Source: Companilactobacillus kedongensis
GTDB taxonomy: Bacteria > Bacillota > Bacilli > Lactobacillales > Lactobacillaceae
Assembly (NCBI RefSeq): GCF_003946625.1
Contig: NZ_RHOR01000005.1
Coordinates: 58,340-122,339 of the forward strand
Reading direction: 5' to 3'
Length of the DNA stretch: 64,000 nt
Positions 8,220 to 16,622 of the stretch are shown here, piece after piece; position 1 is the first letter of the stretch; each line of letters begins with the position of its first letter. The notes under the pieces were generated by a model that made no database searches, was not told the DNA's origin, and saw only the letters and a program-made list of their open reading frames with translations. The position numbers were made by a program, and so were the translations under genes.

Positions 8220-8879
8220 TTAAACAATTTCAACAGAGGCTGTTGTAACACCATATGAAGGAATTGATGAACTTGGCATAGCAACGTCTAATTGTTGTGA
8301 GTTGCTATTAGCAAATGTACCTGTATCATTAACTGTTCTGTACATTACTGTACCGTCAGACAATGTGATCTTCAATTGTGTTCCCTTAGGGAATACTGAA
8401 AGGTTAGCAGCAACACCGCTATAACCCATATTTGAACCTAATACGGCTGGATCATAGAAACTGATCTTGAATGTTCCCTTTGAAGTACCAGTTGTTGCTG
8501 ATGTTGAACTTGTGCTTGATTGTGTTGTTGCGGCTGTATTTGTTGTGTCAGTTGTTGCTTGTGTTGCAGTTGTAGTTGCTGCATTATTTGTTGTTTGTGC
8601 TGTTGTATCTGTTGATGTTGTATTTGATGTAGCTGATGGTAAAGTAATTGTTTCACCAGGGAAAATTAAATCAAATCCACCGACATCTTTATTGTTAGCT
8701 TGTTCTAGAGCTGAAACGGAAATACCATTTTCGGCGGCGATACTCTTGTATGAATCACCTGCTTCAACTTTAACATGTGAACCGTCAACAGTAGTTGCGG
8801 CGTCAACTGTATTTGATGTTGCTCCAATTGCTGTTAATGCTACTGAACTTAATAGTACGATAGATAATAATTTTTTCAT
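8220..8879 (-). CDS. Secreted LysM protein with C-terminal 3D-like domain (219 aa)
   Basis: A signal peptide (to about residue 27) is followed by one LysM domain at about 35-82 (VKVEAGDSYKSIAAENGIS, GETITLPS), which binds peptidoglycan. A roughly 55-residue Thr/Ala/Gln/Ser linker follows. The C-terminal 90 residues (KISFYDPAVLG, VNDTGTFANSNSQQLDVAM) look like a 3D/RlpA-type double-psi barrel, with the DTG...LDV pattern typical of that fold. Such proteins are wall-bound and may cleave or remodel peptidoglycan. Only some of the 3D-domain acidic residues are evident, so enzymatic activity is uncertain. AGGATG precedes the ATG. Confidence 0.85.
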   Translation of the reverse strand: MKKLLSIVLLSSVALTAIGATSNTVDAATTVDGSHVKVEAGDSYKSIAAENGISVSALEQANNKDVGGFDLIFPGETITLPSATSNTTSTDTTAQTTNNAATTTATQATTDTTNTAATTQSSTSSTSATTGTSKGTFKISFYDPAVLGSNMGYSGVAANLSVFPKGTQLKITLSDGTVMYRTVNDTGTFANSNSQQLDVAMPSSSIPSYGVTTASVEIV

Positions 8880-9060
8880 AAATGTATTTACATCCTTATA
8901 TTTAGAATTCGTTGCTTATCAACTTAACGATACCTATACTAACAGCCCAATGTTACATAGCCACCAACACAGGGTTACAATTTCAATCGTTTTTGTAACC
9001 TTAGTAATATTTCTGCAACAACAATTGCTGTAACCACTGGTATGAAAGCAATCGTATTTA

Positions 9061-9089
9061 TTGTCTGGACTTATATACTATGGTATATT
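9061..9089 (+). promoter_or_regulatory. Promoter of the YitT gene, possibly leaderless
   Basis: TTGTCT (9061-9066) and TATATT (9084-9089) are separated by 17 bases. Transcription would begin around 9096-9097, at the ATG itself. No ribosome site precedes that ATG. The stretch 8880-9060 shows no gene. Confidence 0.5.
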
Positions 9090-9096
9090 TTTAAGT

Positions 9097-9699
9097 ATGA
9101 CGAATAAAAAAATAAGAATTATCACGAAAATCTTCATCATGCTCATTGCTCTGGAGCTGATAGCCTTCAGTTTGAACATGTTTTTTGAACCAAATAAAGT
9201 TGCCGCAGGCGGTGCGACCGGAATTGCTATCTTGTTATACGAAGGTTGGTCGATTCCCACTGCAATATCTGTTTTCATTATCAACATCATCATGCTTATC
9301 TTCTCTTATTTCCATTTAGACAAAATGACAACTATTAAATTGATCTTCGGTAGTTTCATGTTGCCAGTCTTGTTATATCTCACTCCGGTTTACAATATCA
9401 TCCCCGGGAATAGACTGATTGCTATAATAGTAGGAAGTGTAATTTTTGGAATCGGAGTGGCGATACTTTATACACTCGATATGTCCAGTGGTGGTACAAC
9501 CGTTCCACCGATGATCATTCACAAGAACTTTGGAATTGATAAATATATCAGTCTGTTCGTGATCGACGGACTAGTCTGTTTTGGTAATATCGCCTTAACA
9601 GGATTTCCATCATTCTTCTTAGCTCTGATGTCGGTAGGGATTTCCAGTGCCGCAATCAAACTAGTTACTGTAATTGAAGACAAGTATGCTGATGCTTAA
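9097..9699 (+). CDS. YitT-family membrane protein, short form (200 aa)
   Basis: The protein has five to six hydrophobic segments and family landmarks FFEPNKVAAGGATGIAILLY near residue 30 and LDMSSGGTTVPPMI near 140. YitT/DUF161 proteins are Firmicute membrane proteins of unknown function, often about 280 residues with a C-terminal DUF2179 domain. That domain is absent here, so this is the short form. A TTG at 9061 in the same frame lacks a ribosome site. The ATG at 9097 begins MTNKKIRI, a more natural N terminus, although it also lacks a clear site (see the promoter entry). Confidence 0.85.
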   Translation: MTNKKIRIITKIFIMLIALELIAFSLNMFFEPNKVAAGGATGIAILLYEGWSIPTAISVFIINIIMLIFSYFHLDKMTTIKLIFGSFMLPVLLYLTPVYNIIPGNRLIAIIVGSVIFGIGVAILYTLDMSSGGTTVPPMIIHKNFGIDKYISLFVIDGLVCFGNIALTGFPSFFLALMSVGISSAAIKLVTVIEDKYADA

Positions 9700-9707
9700 T
9701 AATGAAT

Positions 9708-9740
9708 AAAGGAGCTGATCAAATGATCGGCTCCTTTTTA
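9708..9740 (+). terminator. Terminator of the YitT gene
   Basis: AAAGGAGCTGATC pairs with GATCGGCTCCTTT around AAAT and runs into TTTTTA. The A-rich left flank gives U residues on the other strand, so it can also serve the convergent oxidoreductase gene. Confidence 0.85.
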
Positions 9741-9751
9741 TTTCTACTATA

Positions 9752-10696
9752 TTAATCGTTATCTATAATAACTTGACCAATGTCACGACTCTTCATTACA
9801 TAATCGTGTGCTTCTCTAATTTCATCAAGTTTAAATACTTTTGCAATAGGGATCTTTAAGTCATGCTTTTGAATCAATTCAAACATCTCATCGATCCATG
9901 CTTGATTAACGTCAGTTGAATCAAAGCAAGTCAGATACTTACCAGCTAAGGTGAAGGGGTTAAAATTCTCAACGATCCATTCACCAGCCAGTAATCCGAT
10001 CAGCGAAACAACTCCACCTTGATTGAGATGCATAATTGAATTAGTCAGCGTAACTGTTCCTACCATATCAATGATTCCATCAAATTTATCGTCAGTCTTT
10101 AACTTATTATCAGAATCAATAACAACATCATCAGCTCCACAGTCGAGTAACGCTTGGGTCATCTTTTCACGTCTGGTTGTAGCAGTCACTTTAAGACCCA
10201 TTGTCTTAGCCAACTGAATCGTAGCCAAGCCAACAGCACTGGTACCTCCACGTACTAATAACGTCTGTCCTGACTTTAATGAAAGAGACTTTAGCGAACC
10301 AAAAGCTGTATAAAAGTTTTCAGGGTATTGAGCAAGTGTTATCCAATCACCCTTATAATCAACTGGATACAGGTTGTCATCAGACACCAACGCATATTCT
10401 TGGTAACTTCCATCTACTTCACGACCAAATCCACCCATCATTGTGATAACTTTTTGACCGACTTTTAATTTACTATTATCTGAAGCTTGAGATATTTCAC
10501 CGACAGCTTCTACCCCAATGACACGCGGAAATTTAACTGAAGGTGATCCGCCCCCACGAGTCAATACTTCATATCTATGAGCACCAAATGCATGGATGCG
10601 CATTACTGAATGATTTGCATCGGCCTTAGGGATAGGTCTCTCCACAATATTCATCACACTAGAATCTCCTGGTTTATCAATTACAACTGCTCGCAT
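9752..10696 (-). CDS. Zinc-independent quinone/alkene oxidoreductase (MDR superfamily)
   Basis: This 314-residue medium-chain dehydrogenase/reductase has the N-terminal GroES-like domain (GVEAVGEI, GQKVITMMGGFGREVDGSYQEYA) and a Rossmann domain with LLVRGGTSAVGLATIQLAK at about 145-163. The structural-zinc cysteines of alcohol dehydrogenases are missing, as in the quinone oxidoreductase branch. The likely reaction is NADPH-dependent reduction of quinones or enones. It is divergent from a MerR-family gene and its promoter has the MerR-type long spacer, so it is probably the activated target. The substrate is not evident. Confidence 0.88.
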   Translation of the reverse strand: MRAVVIDKPGDSSVMNIVERPIPKADANHSVMRIHAFGAHRYEVLTRGGGSPSVKFPRVIGVEAVGEISQASDNSKLKVGQKVITMMGGFGREVDGSYQEYALVSDDNLYPVDYKGDWITLAQYPENFYTAFGSLKSLSLKSGQTLLVRGGTSAVGLATIQLAKTMGLKVTATTRREKMTQALLDCGADDVVIDSDNKLKTDDKFDGIIDMVGTVTLTNSIMHLNQGGVVSLIGLLAGEWIVENFNPFTLAGKYLTCFDSTDVNQAWIDEMFELIQKHDLKIPIAKVFKLDEIREAHDYVMKSRDIGQVIIDND

Positions 10697-10739
10697 AATA
10701 TTTCTCCTTTAGTCTTTCATTTGCTTCATCAATAAACTT

Positions 10740-10770
10740 AGTATAATGTGTAACGTAACGTTACAGTCAA
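10740..10770 (-). promoter_or_regulatory. MerR-type promoter with 19-bp spacer and palindromic operator
   Basis: On the minus strand TTGACT (10770-10765) and TATACT (10745-10740) are 19 bases apart, the overlong spacing typical of MerR-activated promoters. The spacer carries TGTAACGT-A-ACGTTACA (10749-10765), a perfect 8-bp inverted repeat around one base. This fits a MerR dimer untwisting the promoter of the oxidoreductase gene. Confidence 0.8.
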
Positions 10771-10791
10771 GTATTCAATTGGAGATATTTT

Positions 10792-11601
10792 ATGTTAACT
10801 ATAAAAAAATTTGCCGACTTATCCGGTACTACTCGCCGTACTTTAATATTCTACGACCAAAAAGATTTATTTAAACCTAAGAAGGTCTTGGATAACGGCT
10901 ATCGATATTACGACTATGATCAACTCTATGAAGTCACTTTTATCTTAGAACTACGCCGATTAGGACTTTCTATATCTGAGATCAAGTCGTTAAATCAAAA
11001 TTCAAATGGCGACTCTTTAAATGATAATCTGAAAAATATTTTAGATCAGATCAACCAGCGAATGGATAATCTAACTATCCTAAAAGAAACACTCAATACT
11101 AGGTTCGATCAGGACGACAACCAAGAGCCTATCAGTAAAAACCATCCCTTTATTGAATCATGTAAATCTGGTCTGTTCTGCCGTTCTAGGCAATCCGTAG
11201 CCTGTACTGAGGAAGAAATTGCCGAAATATACGCCGACTTTTACAGTCAACTGGGCAAATTGAAACTAGTGAACAAACAGGATTCTGGTTTTCTCACCCA
11301 ATTACCTAAGAGTGATGCTAACCTCTATCCCACAGCTTCATTTTGCATCCTCAAGAAGGTTTCCGCTCGGACAGACACTGGAGACCTGCCCCTAATTAAG
11401 AAACCTGAAGGTAAGTTCGTTTCGGTCGACACAACTAACGATACTAAAAACATCTGTATTTCCTTACAAATATTAGATGAATATATTACTAAGAATAACA
11501 TCAAGATCACTGATGATCTCTGGCAAATGAATCTGGATGAAAATTTTACTAGTAAAGCCGCTTCTAATTTAGTTCGCTTACAATATCAAATTCAAAAATA
11601 A
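10792..11601 (+). CDS. MerR-family transcriptional regulator (269 aa)
   Basis: The N-terminal winged helix reads LTIKKFADLSGTTRRTLIFYDQKDLF with the second element GYRYYDYDQLYEVTFILELRRLGLSI, the standard MerR fold. A coiled-coil helix follows at about 75-105. The C-terminal 160 residues form an effector-binding-like domain that begins with three Cys near residues 120-137 (ESCKSGLFCRSRQSVAC). These could sense thiol-reactive compounds or a metal. GGAGAT precedes the ATG. It is divergent from the oxidoreductase gene and the operator lies between them. The effector is unknown. Confidence 0.9.
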   Translation: MLTIKKFADLSGTTRRTLIFYDQKDLFKPKKVLDNGYRYYDYDQLYEVTFILELRRLGLSISEIKSLNQNSNGDSLNDNLKNILDQINQRMDNLTILKETLNTRFDQDDNQEPISKNHPFIESCKSGLFCRSRQSVACTEEEIAEIYADFYSQLGKLKLVNKQDSGFLTQLPKSDANLYPTASFCILKKVSARTDTGDLPLIKKPEGKFVSVDTTNDTKNICISLQILDEYITKNNIKITDDLWQMNLDENFTSKAASNLVRLQYQIQK

Positions 11602-11644
11602 TCTGCGTAACCGTGGAACAAAACATAACTTTTTCCACTTAAAA

Positions 11645-11687
11645 CAAATGGCCCAAGTAATCAAAAAAAGATTACTTGGGCCATTTG
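11645..11687 (-). terminator. Terminator of the 14-gene leftward operon
   Basis: An 18-bp perfect stem (11645-11662 with 11670-11687) containing GGCCCAAGTAATC encloses an all-A loop. On the minus strand it is followed by TTTTAAG. It lies 43 bases after the last stop codon of the long run that starts near 23230. Confidence 0.85.
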
Positions 11688-11729
11688 CCTTAATGCTCGA
11701 AAGTTGAACATGTTTCGTCCCACTCTTTT

Positions 11730-12041
11730 TTAAGCTTCTTTACCTGTATTAACTTCATAGTTCCATTTGACCATACCACCTACGATATTAACAACATCAT
11801 AGCCTCTGGCTGTTAACTTCTTAGCAGATTTAACGCTGTTAACACCTGAATGGCACATGATATACGTTTTACCCTTAGGTTCAAAGTGCTTGATGGTCTT
11901 GTAAGGAACATTGATAGCCCCAGGAATGTGTCCAGCTTCGTATTCTTCAGGAAAACGAACGTCGATCACATTGGGATGTTCTGGTAATAATTTATGAAAG
12001 TCATCGATCGAGATATTATCTATTTTTGTAAAAATTGACAT
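11730..12041 (-). CDS. Cytoplasmic single-domain rhodanese (103 aa)
   Basis: This is a compact rhodanese fold: VIDVRFPEEYEAGHIPGAINVP at about residues 25-45, then the active loop YIMCHSGVNSVKSAKKL, where Cys is the expected persulfide carrier. No signal peptide is present. Rhodaneses move sulfane sulfur, or selenium, between small molecules and proteins. It is the last gene of the 14-gene run, one base after a membrane protein gene. The run therefore starts and ends with a rhodanese, one exported and one cytoplasmic. Confidence 0.9.
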   Translation of the reverse strand: MSIFTKIDNISIDDFHKLLPEHPNVIDVRFPEEYEAGHIPGAINVPYKTIKHFEPKGKTYIMCHSGVNSVKSAKKLTARGYDVVNIVGGMVKWNYEVNTGKEA

Positions 12042-12042
12042 T

Positions 12043-12462
12043 TTAAAAACCCCTTTTGATTGATTTTCTTATCTTAAATACTAGTAACAAGTTAATTAAA
12101 GCTACAACACTAAAACACATTAAGTCGTAATAATAGAGTGGATCTGTTCTTCCGATGTGCAAAATACCGAAGGTAGATAATCCAGTTATCAAAACGATCC
12201 AGAGTTCCATAAGATATGGAAACACTTTTTTAGGTCGGTTATTTCTTGTAAGTTCAATAAAGCAAACTACCACAGCTATCATTAAAGCCCAAAAGATCCA
12301 ACGAGTGATACTGACTGGGTAATTCTCATTCATGAACAATATTTGTCTCATAAAGCCCAGATGTGTATCGTAGAGCTCTTGAAATTCAGTTGGTAACCAC
12401 AATAGTACGACTTGCAAAACCATAGCCAAACCATACAAAAATCCACTTACTATTTTTTTCAT
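12043..12462 (-). CDS. Four-helix membrane protein, unknown function (139 aa)
   Basis: Four hydrophobic segments lie at about 5-22, 52-70, 84-101 and 110-128, with a basic C terminus (KIRKSIKRGF). No family was recognised. An acidic and aromatic loop between the first two helices (PTEFQELYDTHLGFMRQ) faces one side. It is packed between the nucleoside hydrolase (9 bases) and rhodanese (1 base) genes and is evidently part of the same transcript, so it may be a small carrier or a scaffold for that pathway. Confidence 0.7.
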   Translation of the reverse strand: MKKIVSGFLYGLAMVLQVVLLWLPTEFQELYDTHLGFMRQILFMNENYPVSITRWIFWALMIAVVVCFIELTRNNRPKKVFPYLMELWIVLITGLSTFGILHIGRTDPLYYYDLMCFSVVALINLLLVFKIRKSIKRGF

Positions 12463-12471
12463 ACAAACACC

Positions 12472-13335
12472 TTAATATTTATTTAATGTCGTAACCAACA
12501 TTGAATTTAGTTTTGCTAAATCTTTGATCTCAGTTAACACTTTGGCTTGTCTCTTATCAGGGAGGTCAGTTTCTTCGATCAAACCTGTTTCCATATCAGC
12601 CGCACTAGTCCTTAGTCTTGTATTCTTGAAGACAAATTCTTCAGGATCAAGTAAAGAAAAGGCTGTGATACCGTCCCAATTAATAAAACCGTCGACATCC
12701 CAAATACCCTTGGTATAGTCGATCCAGTCTTTAACGACCTTCTTTAACCAAATAAACTTTTCTTCATCAGAATCCTTAATGGCAGCTAGGTCGTCATAAC
12801 TGAATAAAGCTCCGGCAATATATTGGCCACTGGCAACAGTTAATTTAGCATTGCTGTTAACTACTGCGTGTGCAGCTTTATCAGAAATTGAAAAATTCAA
12901 TTCAGTAACGGCTGTTTTGTTGATATACATTTGACCAAAGCGTCCGCCCATTACGACGATCTCTTTGACCAAATCAAAGAAGTCTGGTTCGATCTCTGCT
13001 GCTTCTAATAAATTATTCAAACTTCCGGTAGCAAGAATCGTGACTTCATTAGGATCATTCTTAACAGTTTGAGCTAAAAACTCAGCTGCTGATGAATGTG
13101 TCTCATTAGTGTCATATTTCTCTTTACCCTGATAGGTTTTCACATCGAGTGAAAAGAGCTCTTTAAGTTTATTAGTCTGTTGAACTACTTGTTCAACCGT
13201 TCCGTTACCAAAGGTCAACGTGACTCCCAGTAATTCCACATTAGCCTGTTGATAGAGATAGAGCAAGGTCAAACCGTCATCGACATCTTTGCCATGCAGT
13301 CCGATCGTATTGTCACAATCATAGATTAATTTCAT
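12472..13335 (-). CDS. Inosine-uridine-type nucleoside hydrolase (287 aa)
   Basis: The N terminus YDCDNTIGLHGKDVDDGLTLLYL is a variant of the DxDxGxDDA calcium-binding motif of nucleoside N-ribohydrolases. Here it is expanded, with DVDD retained. Other marks are LLGVTLTFGN, ILATGSLNNL, IVVMGGRF and VDGFINWDGITAF near residue 225. The family cleaves the N-glycosidic bond of ribonucleosides or related ribosides. Its start overlaps the stop of the upstream transferase gene, so the two are translationally coupled. Its presence with two nucleotide/sugar transferases suggests a riboside intermediate; the substrate is unknown. Confidence 0.85.
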   Translation of the reverse strand: MKLIYDCDNTIGLHGKDVDDGLTLLYLYQQANVELLGVTLTFGNGTVEQVVQQTNKLKELFSLDVKTYQGKEKYDTNETHSSAAEFLAQTVKNDPNEVTILATGSLNNLLEAAEIEPDFFDLVKEIVVMGGRFGQMYINKTAVTELNFSISDKAAHAVVNSNAKLTVASGQYIAGALFSYDDLAAIKDSDEEKFIWLKKVVKDWIDYTKGIWDVDGFINWDGITAFSLLDPEEFVFKNTRLRTSAADMETGLIEETDLPDKRQAKVLTEIKDLAKLNSMLVTTLNKY

Positions 13336-13964
13336 TAATTTTCCTTTATAAACTCGATATTTTTATCTAAATCAGCTTTAAAGTCTACATCTAATAACTT
13401 AGGTAATAATTTGACTGTTTTACCGTCATCTTGCAAAAGTTTGATAGTAGTATCCAATACACTAGCTGTACTCCAAGAAATATCAGCGTCCAAAAATTCT
13501 TCGACTGACAATTGACCGGCACCAAACATGTAATAACCTCCATCATATGATGGCCCTAAGACAACATCATGATCAAGCAGTGCGTTCTTGGCATCAGCAA
13601 TTGCACTCGGTGTAAGTTGTGGGATATCACTACCAGTCAGAATGACTCGTTTGTATCCTTGATTTTGCACAGCTTCGATAGCTTTACTCATTTTGAGACC
13701 CAAACTTCCATCTACTTGTGGAAAACAATGAATCCAATCTGGTACGTTATCCAAAAATTCAGCTATAACTGCATCATCATGCCCTTGATAAGCTAAAAAG
13801 ATATCAGTTGAAGTCTTAACTTGTTGGCTAACTTGGAATAATTTATCCAGCATTAGGCTTTGGATATTTGAGGCCTCAATAGCTGAAAGATCAGGTTCCA
13901 ATCTCGTCTTAACGTATCCGGCTTCTGGTATTTTAGAAAAAATGATGTATGCATCTTCGATCAA
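13335..13964 (-). CDS. TIGR04282-type (DUF2064) nucleotidyl/glycosyl transferase-like protein (209 aa)
   Basis: The sequence YIIFSKIPEAGYVKTRLEP and later LTGSDIPQLTP and LGPSYDGGYYMFG match the DUF2064/TIGR04282 family, a GT-A-like fold related to MobA/CofC nucleotidyltransferases. The family is often annotated as arsenosugar biosynthesis or rSAM/selenodomain-associated transferase 1. Its start overlaps the stop of the phosphotransferase gene by 4 bases. The partner TIGR04283 transferase is two genes upstream, the usual pairing. No ArsS-type radical SAM gene lies in this operon, so the arsenosugar label should not be copied without a check. Confidence 0.85.
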   Translation of the reverse strand: MIEDAYIIFSKIPEAGYVKTRLEPDLSAIEASNIQSLMLDKLFQVSQQVKTSTDIFLAYQGHDDAVIAEFLDNVPDWIHCFPQVDGSLGLKMSKAIEAVQNQGYKRVILTGSDIPQLTPSAIADAKNALLDHDVVLGPSYDGGYYMFGAGQLSVEEFLDADISWSTASVLDTTIKLLQDDGKTVKLLPKLLDVDFKADLDKNIEFIKEN

Positions 13965-14962
13965 AGGATCACCCCGTATTTTTGTAGTAATGGTAAAGCA
14001 AAATCTGGTTTCAAGTACATTTGACAGCGATTATATATCTCTTCATTTTGAATCGGCTTGTCATCGTAAGTGCTAATAAGCATCCCACACCATGACAAGG
14101 CGCGCAACAACAAGAATGGCATATAAATCCTGATATTCTCTTCGATTTTATCCAGAGGTTGTTTCGTCAAAGCCGCATATTCCGTCAAAAATCCTGTTAT
14201 CTGTTCCTCTGATAATTTTTCATCAGTCCGCCACAATGTTGTCGTATCAGACATAAATTGTGTTAAATCTTGGACGGCATTGCTGATAACTGGCTTTTCC
14301 CAGTCGATCAAATATCCATAATCAGATGTTATCAAAAAATTATTAGAATTGACTTCAGTATTGACTAAACATTCCTTTTGACCGATGAAATGGTCATCAG
14401 CATTATGACTCTGACACCAATCATAAAGGTCAGTCAAAATCTTGGCACTCTCTGGCGCAAGTTTTTGATTCTCCTTGATCGGTTTTAACAACTCCCAAGC
14501 TTCATGCAAACGATCGGAACAAATACTATTTTCAACTATTAGCTGATCGTAAGCAGAATCCTCCAATTTCAAATTGTGGATCGAAGCAAATATCTGTGCT
14601 GCTCGGCTCAGGTCACGATGATAAACAAGCGGCTCCCCCGGTAAAAATTTCTCCATCAAAATATCATGATCAAAAAAACTTTCGGAATCATCTAACCAAA
14701 GTGGCTCAGGTGTATGACGACTAGGCTCGAGGATCTTTAGTGCTTGATACTCGTAACGAGCCTGTTGTTTTACATTGATCTGTGAACCGTAATTGATCCT
14801 AAAGATAACTTTTTGATCATTTGTATCTACGATCAAAAAGTTACGATTATATTCACCTTGTGCTAAAAAAGAAATATCTTTTAAATCAGCTAAATCTAGT
14901 TTCTTTAAAATATCATTCTGATCGAGATAGGTTTGAATTTTTTGTAAAATTTCTTGTGCCAC
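13961..14962 (-). CDS. APH/choline-kinase-like phosphotransferase with altered catalytic loop (333 aa)
   Basis: The fold is that of aminoglycoside phosphotransferases. It shows FLAQGEYNRNFLIV as a nucleotide loop (about 32-45), VIFRINYGS with the Lys-equivalent region, and LIDWEKP at about 218-224, giving the metal-binding Asp220. The catalytic loop, normally HxDxxxxN, reads NTEVNSNN at 201-208, so His is Asn and the catalytic Asp is Glu. It may use a different mechanism, be slow, or transfer something else. It overlaps the TIGR04282 gene and sits between the two transferases, which suggests that it makes or consumes a phosphorylated intermediate. Confidence 0.82.
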   Translation of the reverse strand: MAQEILQKIQTYLDQNDILKKLDLADLKDISFLAQGEYNRNFLIVDTNDQKVIFRINYGSQINVKQQARYEYQALKILEPSRHTPEPLWLDDSESFFDHDILMEKFLPGEPLVYHRDLSRAAQIFASIHNLKLEDSAYDQLIVENSICSDRLHEAWELLKPIKENQKLAPESAKILTDLYDWCQSHNADDHFIGQKECLVNTEVNSNNFLITSDYGYLIDWEKPVISNAVQDLTQFMSDTTTLWRTDEKLSEEQITGFLTEYAALTKQPLDKIEENIRIYMPFLLLRALSWCGMLISTYDDKPIQNEEIYNRCQMYLKPDFALPLLQKYGVIL

Positions 14963-14963
14963 T

Positions 14964-15635
14964 TTATCCTCTCCTGTAATACATTCTCTTCAGAATTTCT
15001 GGATTGACACCCATTCTATAAAAGAATCTTATTTTTTGCATTCTAAAAAATGTTTTAAAATGTCCTTCATTTTGATACTTACGCGCACTAGTCATGATCG
15101 GTAAATTGAATTGCGTAAAATCAACATGTAATTTACTCAAACTGCGACTGAATTCATAATCTTCCATCAATGGCAACACGGGAAACCCGCCTGCCTTTTG
15201 ATAGACTTTCTTATTCACGAACAGCCCCTGATCACCGAAAATGAGTTTTAAATATTTGGCCCTGATGTTTGAGCTAAAAGCTAAAACTTTAAAAAATAGT
15301 GCCGAATCGTCAAAATGAATTCTGAAAAATCCAATCTGAGCGGTTGTCTTCTTTAACAAGTTTAATGGAGACCCCTTGATGAAGTGAGAATCCGCATGTA
15401 AGAATAACAACTTGTCAGTTTGAGCATTCTTGGCTCCTAAACGTAACTGAAACCCTCGATTAGCTTTGCTATTTAGGTAAGTTACATTATCGGGTAACCA
15501 ATTCGGACGAGCTCTATTTTCTCCGTCGGCGATTATTATTTCGACACCAACCGGTTGCCAGCTCTGTATTTCACTTAGAATTTTCTTTAGAGAATCATCA
15601 TCATGAAAAGTTGGAATAATTATTGTTAACCACAT
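14964..15635 (-). CDS. TIGR04283-type family 2 glycosyltransferase (223 aa)
   Basis: The N terminus LTIIIPTFHDDDSLKKIL and IIIADGE, then LLFLHADSHF, are hallmarks of GT2 enzymes; HAD replaces the usual DxD. GFPVLPLMEDYEFSRSL supplies the acidic ED motif near residue 170. The short length and the pairing with a DUF2064 protein fit TIGR04283 (rSAM/selenodomain-associated transferase 2). It has no membrane helix. Its stop abuts the phosphotransferase start and its own start abuts the ABC ATPase stop, which indicates tight coupling. The acceptor is unknown. Confidence 0.85.
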   Translation of the reverse strand: MWLTIIIPTFHDDDSLKKILSEIQSWQPVGVEIIIADGENRARPNWLPDNVTYLNSKANRGFQLRLGAKNAQTDKLLFLHADSHFIKGSPLNLLKKTTAQIGFFRIHFDDSALFFKVLAFSSNIRAKYLKLIFGDQGLFVNKKVYQKAGGFPVLPLMEDYEFSRSLSKLHVDFTQFNLPIMTSARKYQNEGHFKTFFRMQKIRFFYRMGVNPEILKRMYYRRG

Positions 15636-16622
15636 TTAAAACACCACTGGTAATTTCGAAAAATAAAATTGATATATTTTATTTTCGCCAACACTTTCTG
15701 AAGCTAAGTCACAATAAACAGTTCTTTGATCAATTTCAATCGTGATACGCTCCAAATTATTGCCCATCCATTTCTTCTCGAGAATATTTCCCTTAAAAGC
15801 TGGATATTCGGTTTTATTCAATTGTAATTGTCCAGAAAAGGGTAAATATAACACTCCTTTATCTGTTACAGGTCTGACTTTTCCTGAATAAACAGGTGAA
15901 ACAAAATCATCTTTTGACAAACTTCCCTCAATAAAATTAGCTTGCCCCAAAAATTTTGCTACTGCCAAATTCTGTGGATTACTTTCCAATTGTTTTGGAG
16001 CATCCACTTGCATGATCTGTCCGTCGATCAATATAGCTACCTTATTAGATAACATATATGCTTCAGTTTTGTAATGGGTCACAAAGACGATCGTCAATTG
16101 AAATTTACGCTGCAATTCTTTAACAAAATCGAGCATTTCAATTCTTAAAGCCTCATCTAAACTAGAAAAAGGTTCATCCATCAACAATAACTTTGGGTTT
16201 AAGATCAAGGCACGTGCCAAGGCCACCCGCTGTTGTTGTCCCCCAGACAATTCATCAGGATAACGATCGATCAATTCTGATATTCCCATTGTTTCCATAA
16301 TATCTTTAGCTCGTTGTTTCAATTCTGAACTATTGGTTTTTTTGACTTTGAGTCCGAATGTTATATTTTTAAACACAGTCATATGTGGAAAAAGACGATA
16401 GTCTTGGAATACCATGATACCCTTTTCCACTTGACCAGCTTCATTCAAGAATTTACCGTCCGTTGGACGATCTATCCCTGCCAAAATATTTAACAAAGTT
16501 GTTTTTCCACTTCCAGAAGGACCCAGAATGGCAAAAATACTGTTTTCGTCAATTGTTAAATTGATTCCGTGCAGTATATGAGTATTTCCTTTTTGTTGGG
16601 AAATATTATCTAAATGATACAT
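15636..16622 (-). CDS. ABC transporter ATP-binding protein (YnjD/PotA-like, 328 aa)
   Basis: This is a complete ABC ATPase: Walker A GPSGSGKT at 34-41, signature LSGGQQQRVALARAL, Walker B LLLMDEPFSSLDEAL, and a His switch (VFVTHYKTEA). About 100 C-terminal residues form a TOBE-like regulatory domain. This is the architecture of type I importers such as those for spermidine, thiamine or iron. It overlaps the permease gene by 1 base. With the two permeases and the lipoprotein it makes a whole importer. By gene order it corresponds to ynjD of E. coli. Confidence 0.92.
   Translation of the reverse strand: MYHLDNISQQKGNTHILHGINLTIDENSIFAILGPSGSGKTTLLNILAGIDRPTDGKFLNEAGQVEKGIMVFQDYRLFPHMTVFKNITFGLKVKKTNSSELKQRAKDIMETMGISELIDRYPDELSGGQQQRVALARALILNPKLLLMDEPFSSLDEALRIEMLDFVKELQRKFQLTIVFVTHYKTEAYMLSNKVAILIDGQIMQVDAPKQLESNPQNLAVAKFLGQANFIEGSLSKDDFVSPVYSGKVRPVTDKGVLYLPFSGQLQLNKTEYPAFKGNILEKKWMGNNLERITIEIDQRTVYCDLASESVGENKIYQFYFSKLPVVF

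Noticed and set aside
8467..9033. 188-codon rightward open frame opposite the LysM gene
   Set aside because: It is the antisense of the Thr/Ala/Gln-rich linker, giving Val-rich low-complexity sequence with no ribosome site; the LysM frame has signal peptide and domains.
13335..15635. Arsenosugar biosynthesis operon
   Set aside because: The two transferases carry that family label, but no ArsS, ArsM or other arsenic gene lies in the operon, so the name is not supported here.
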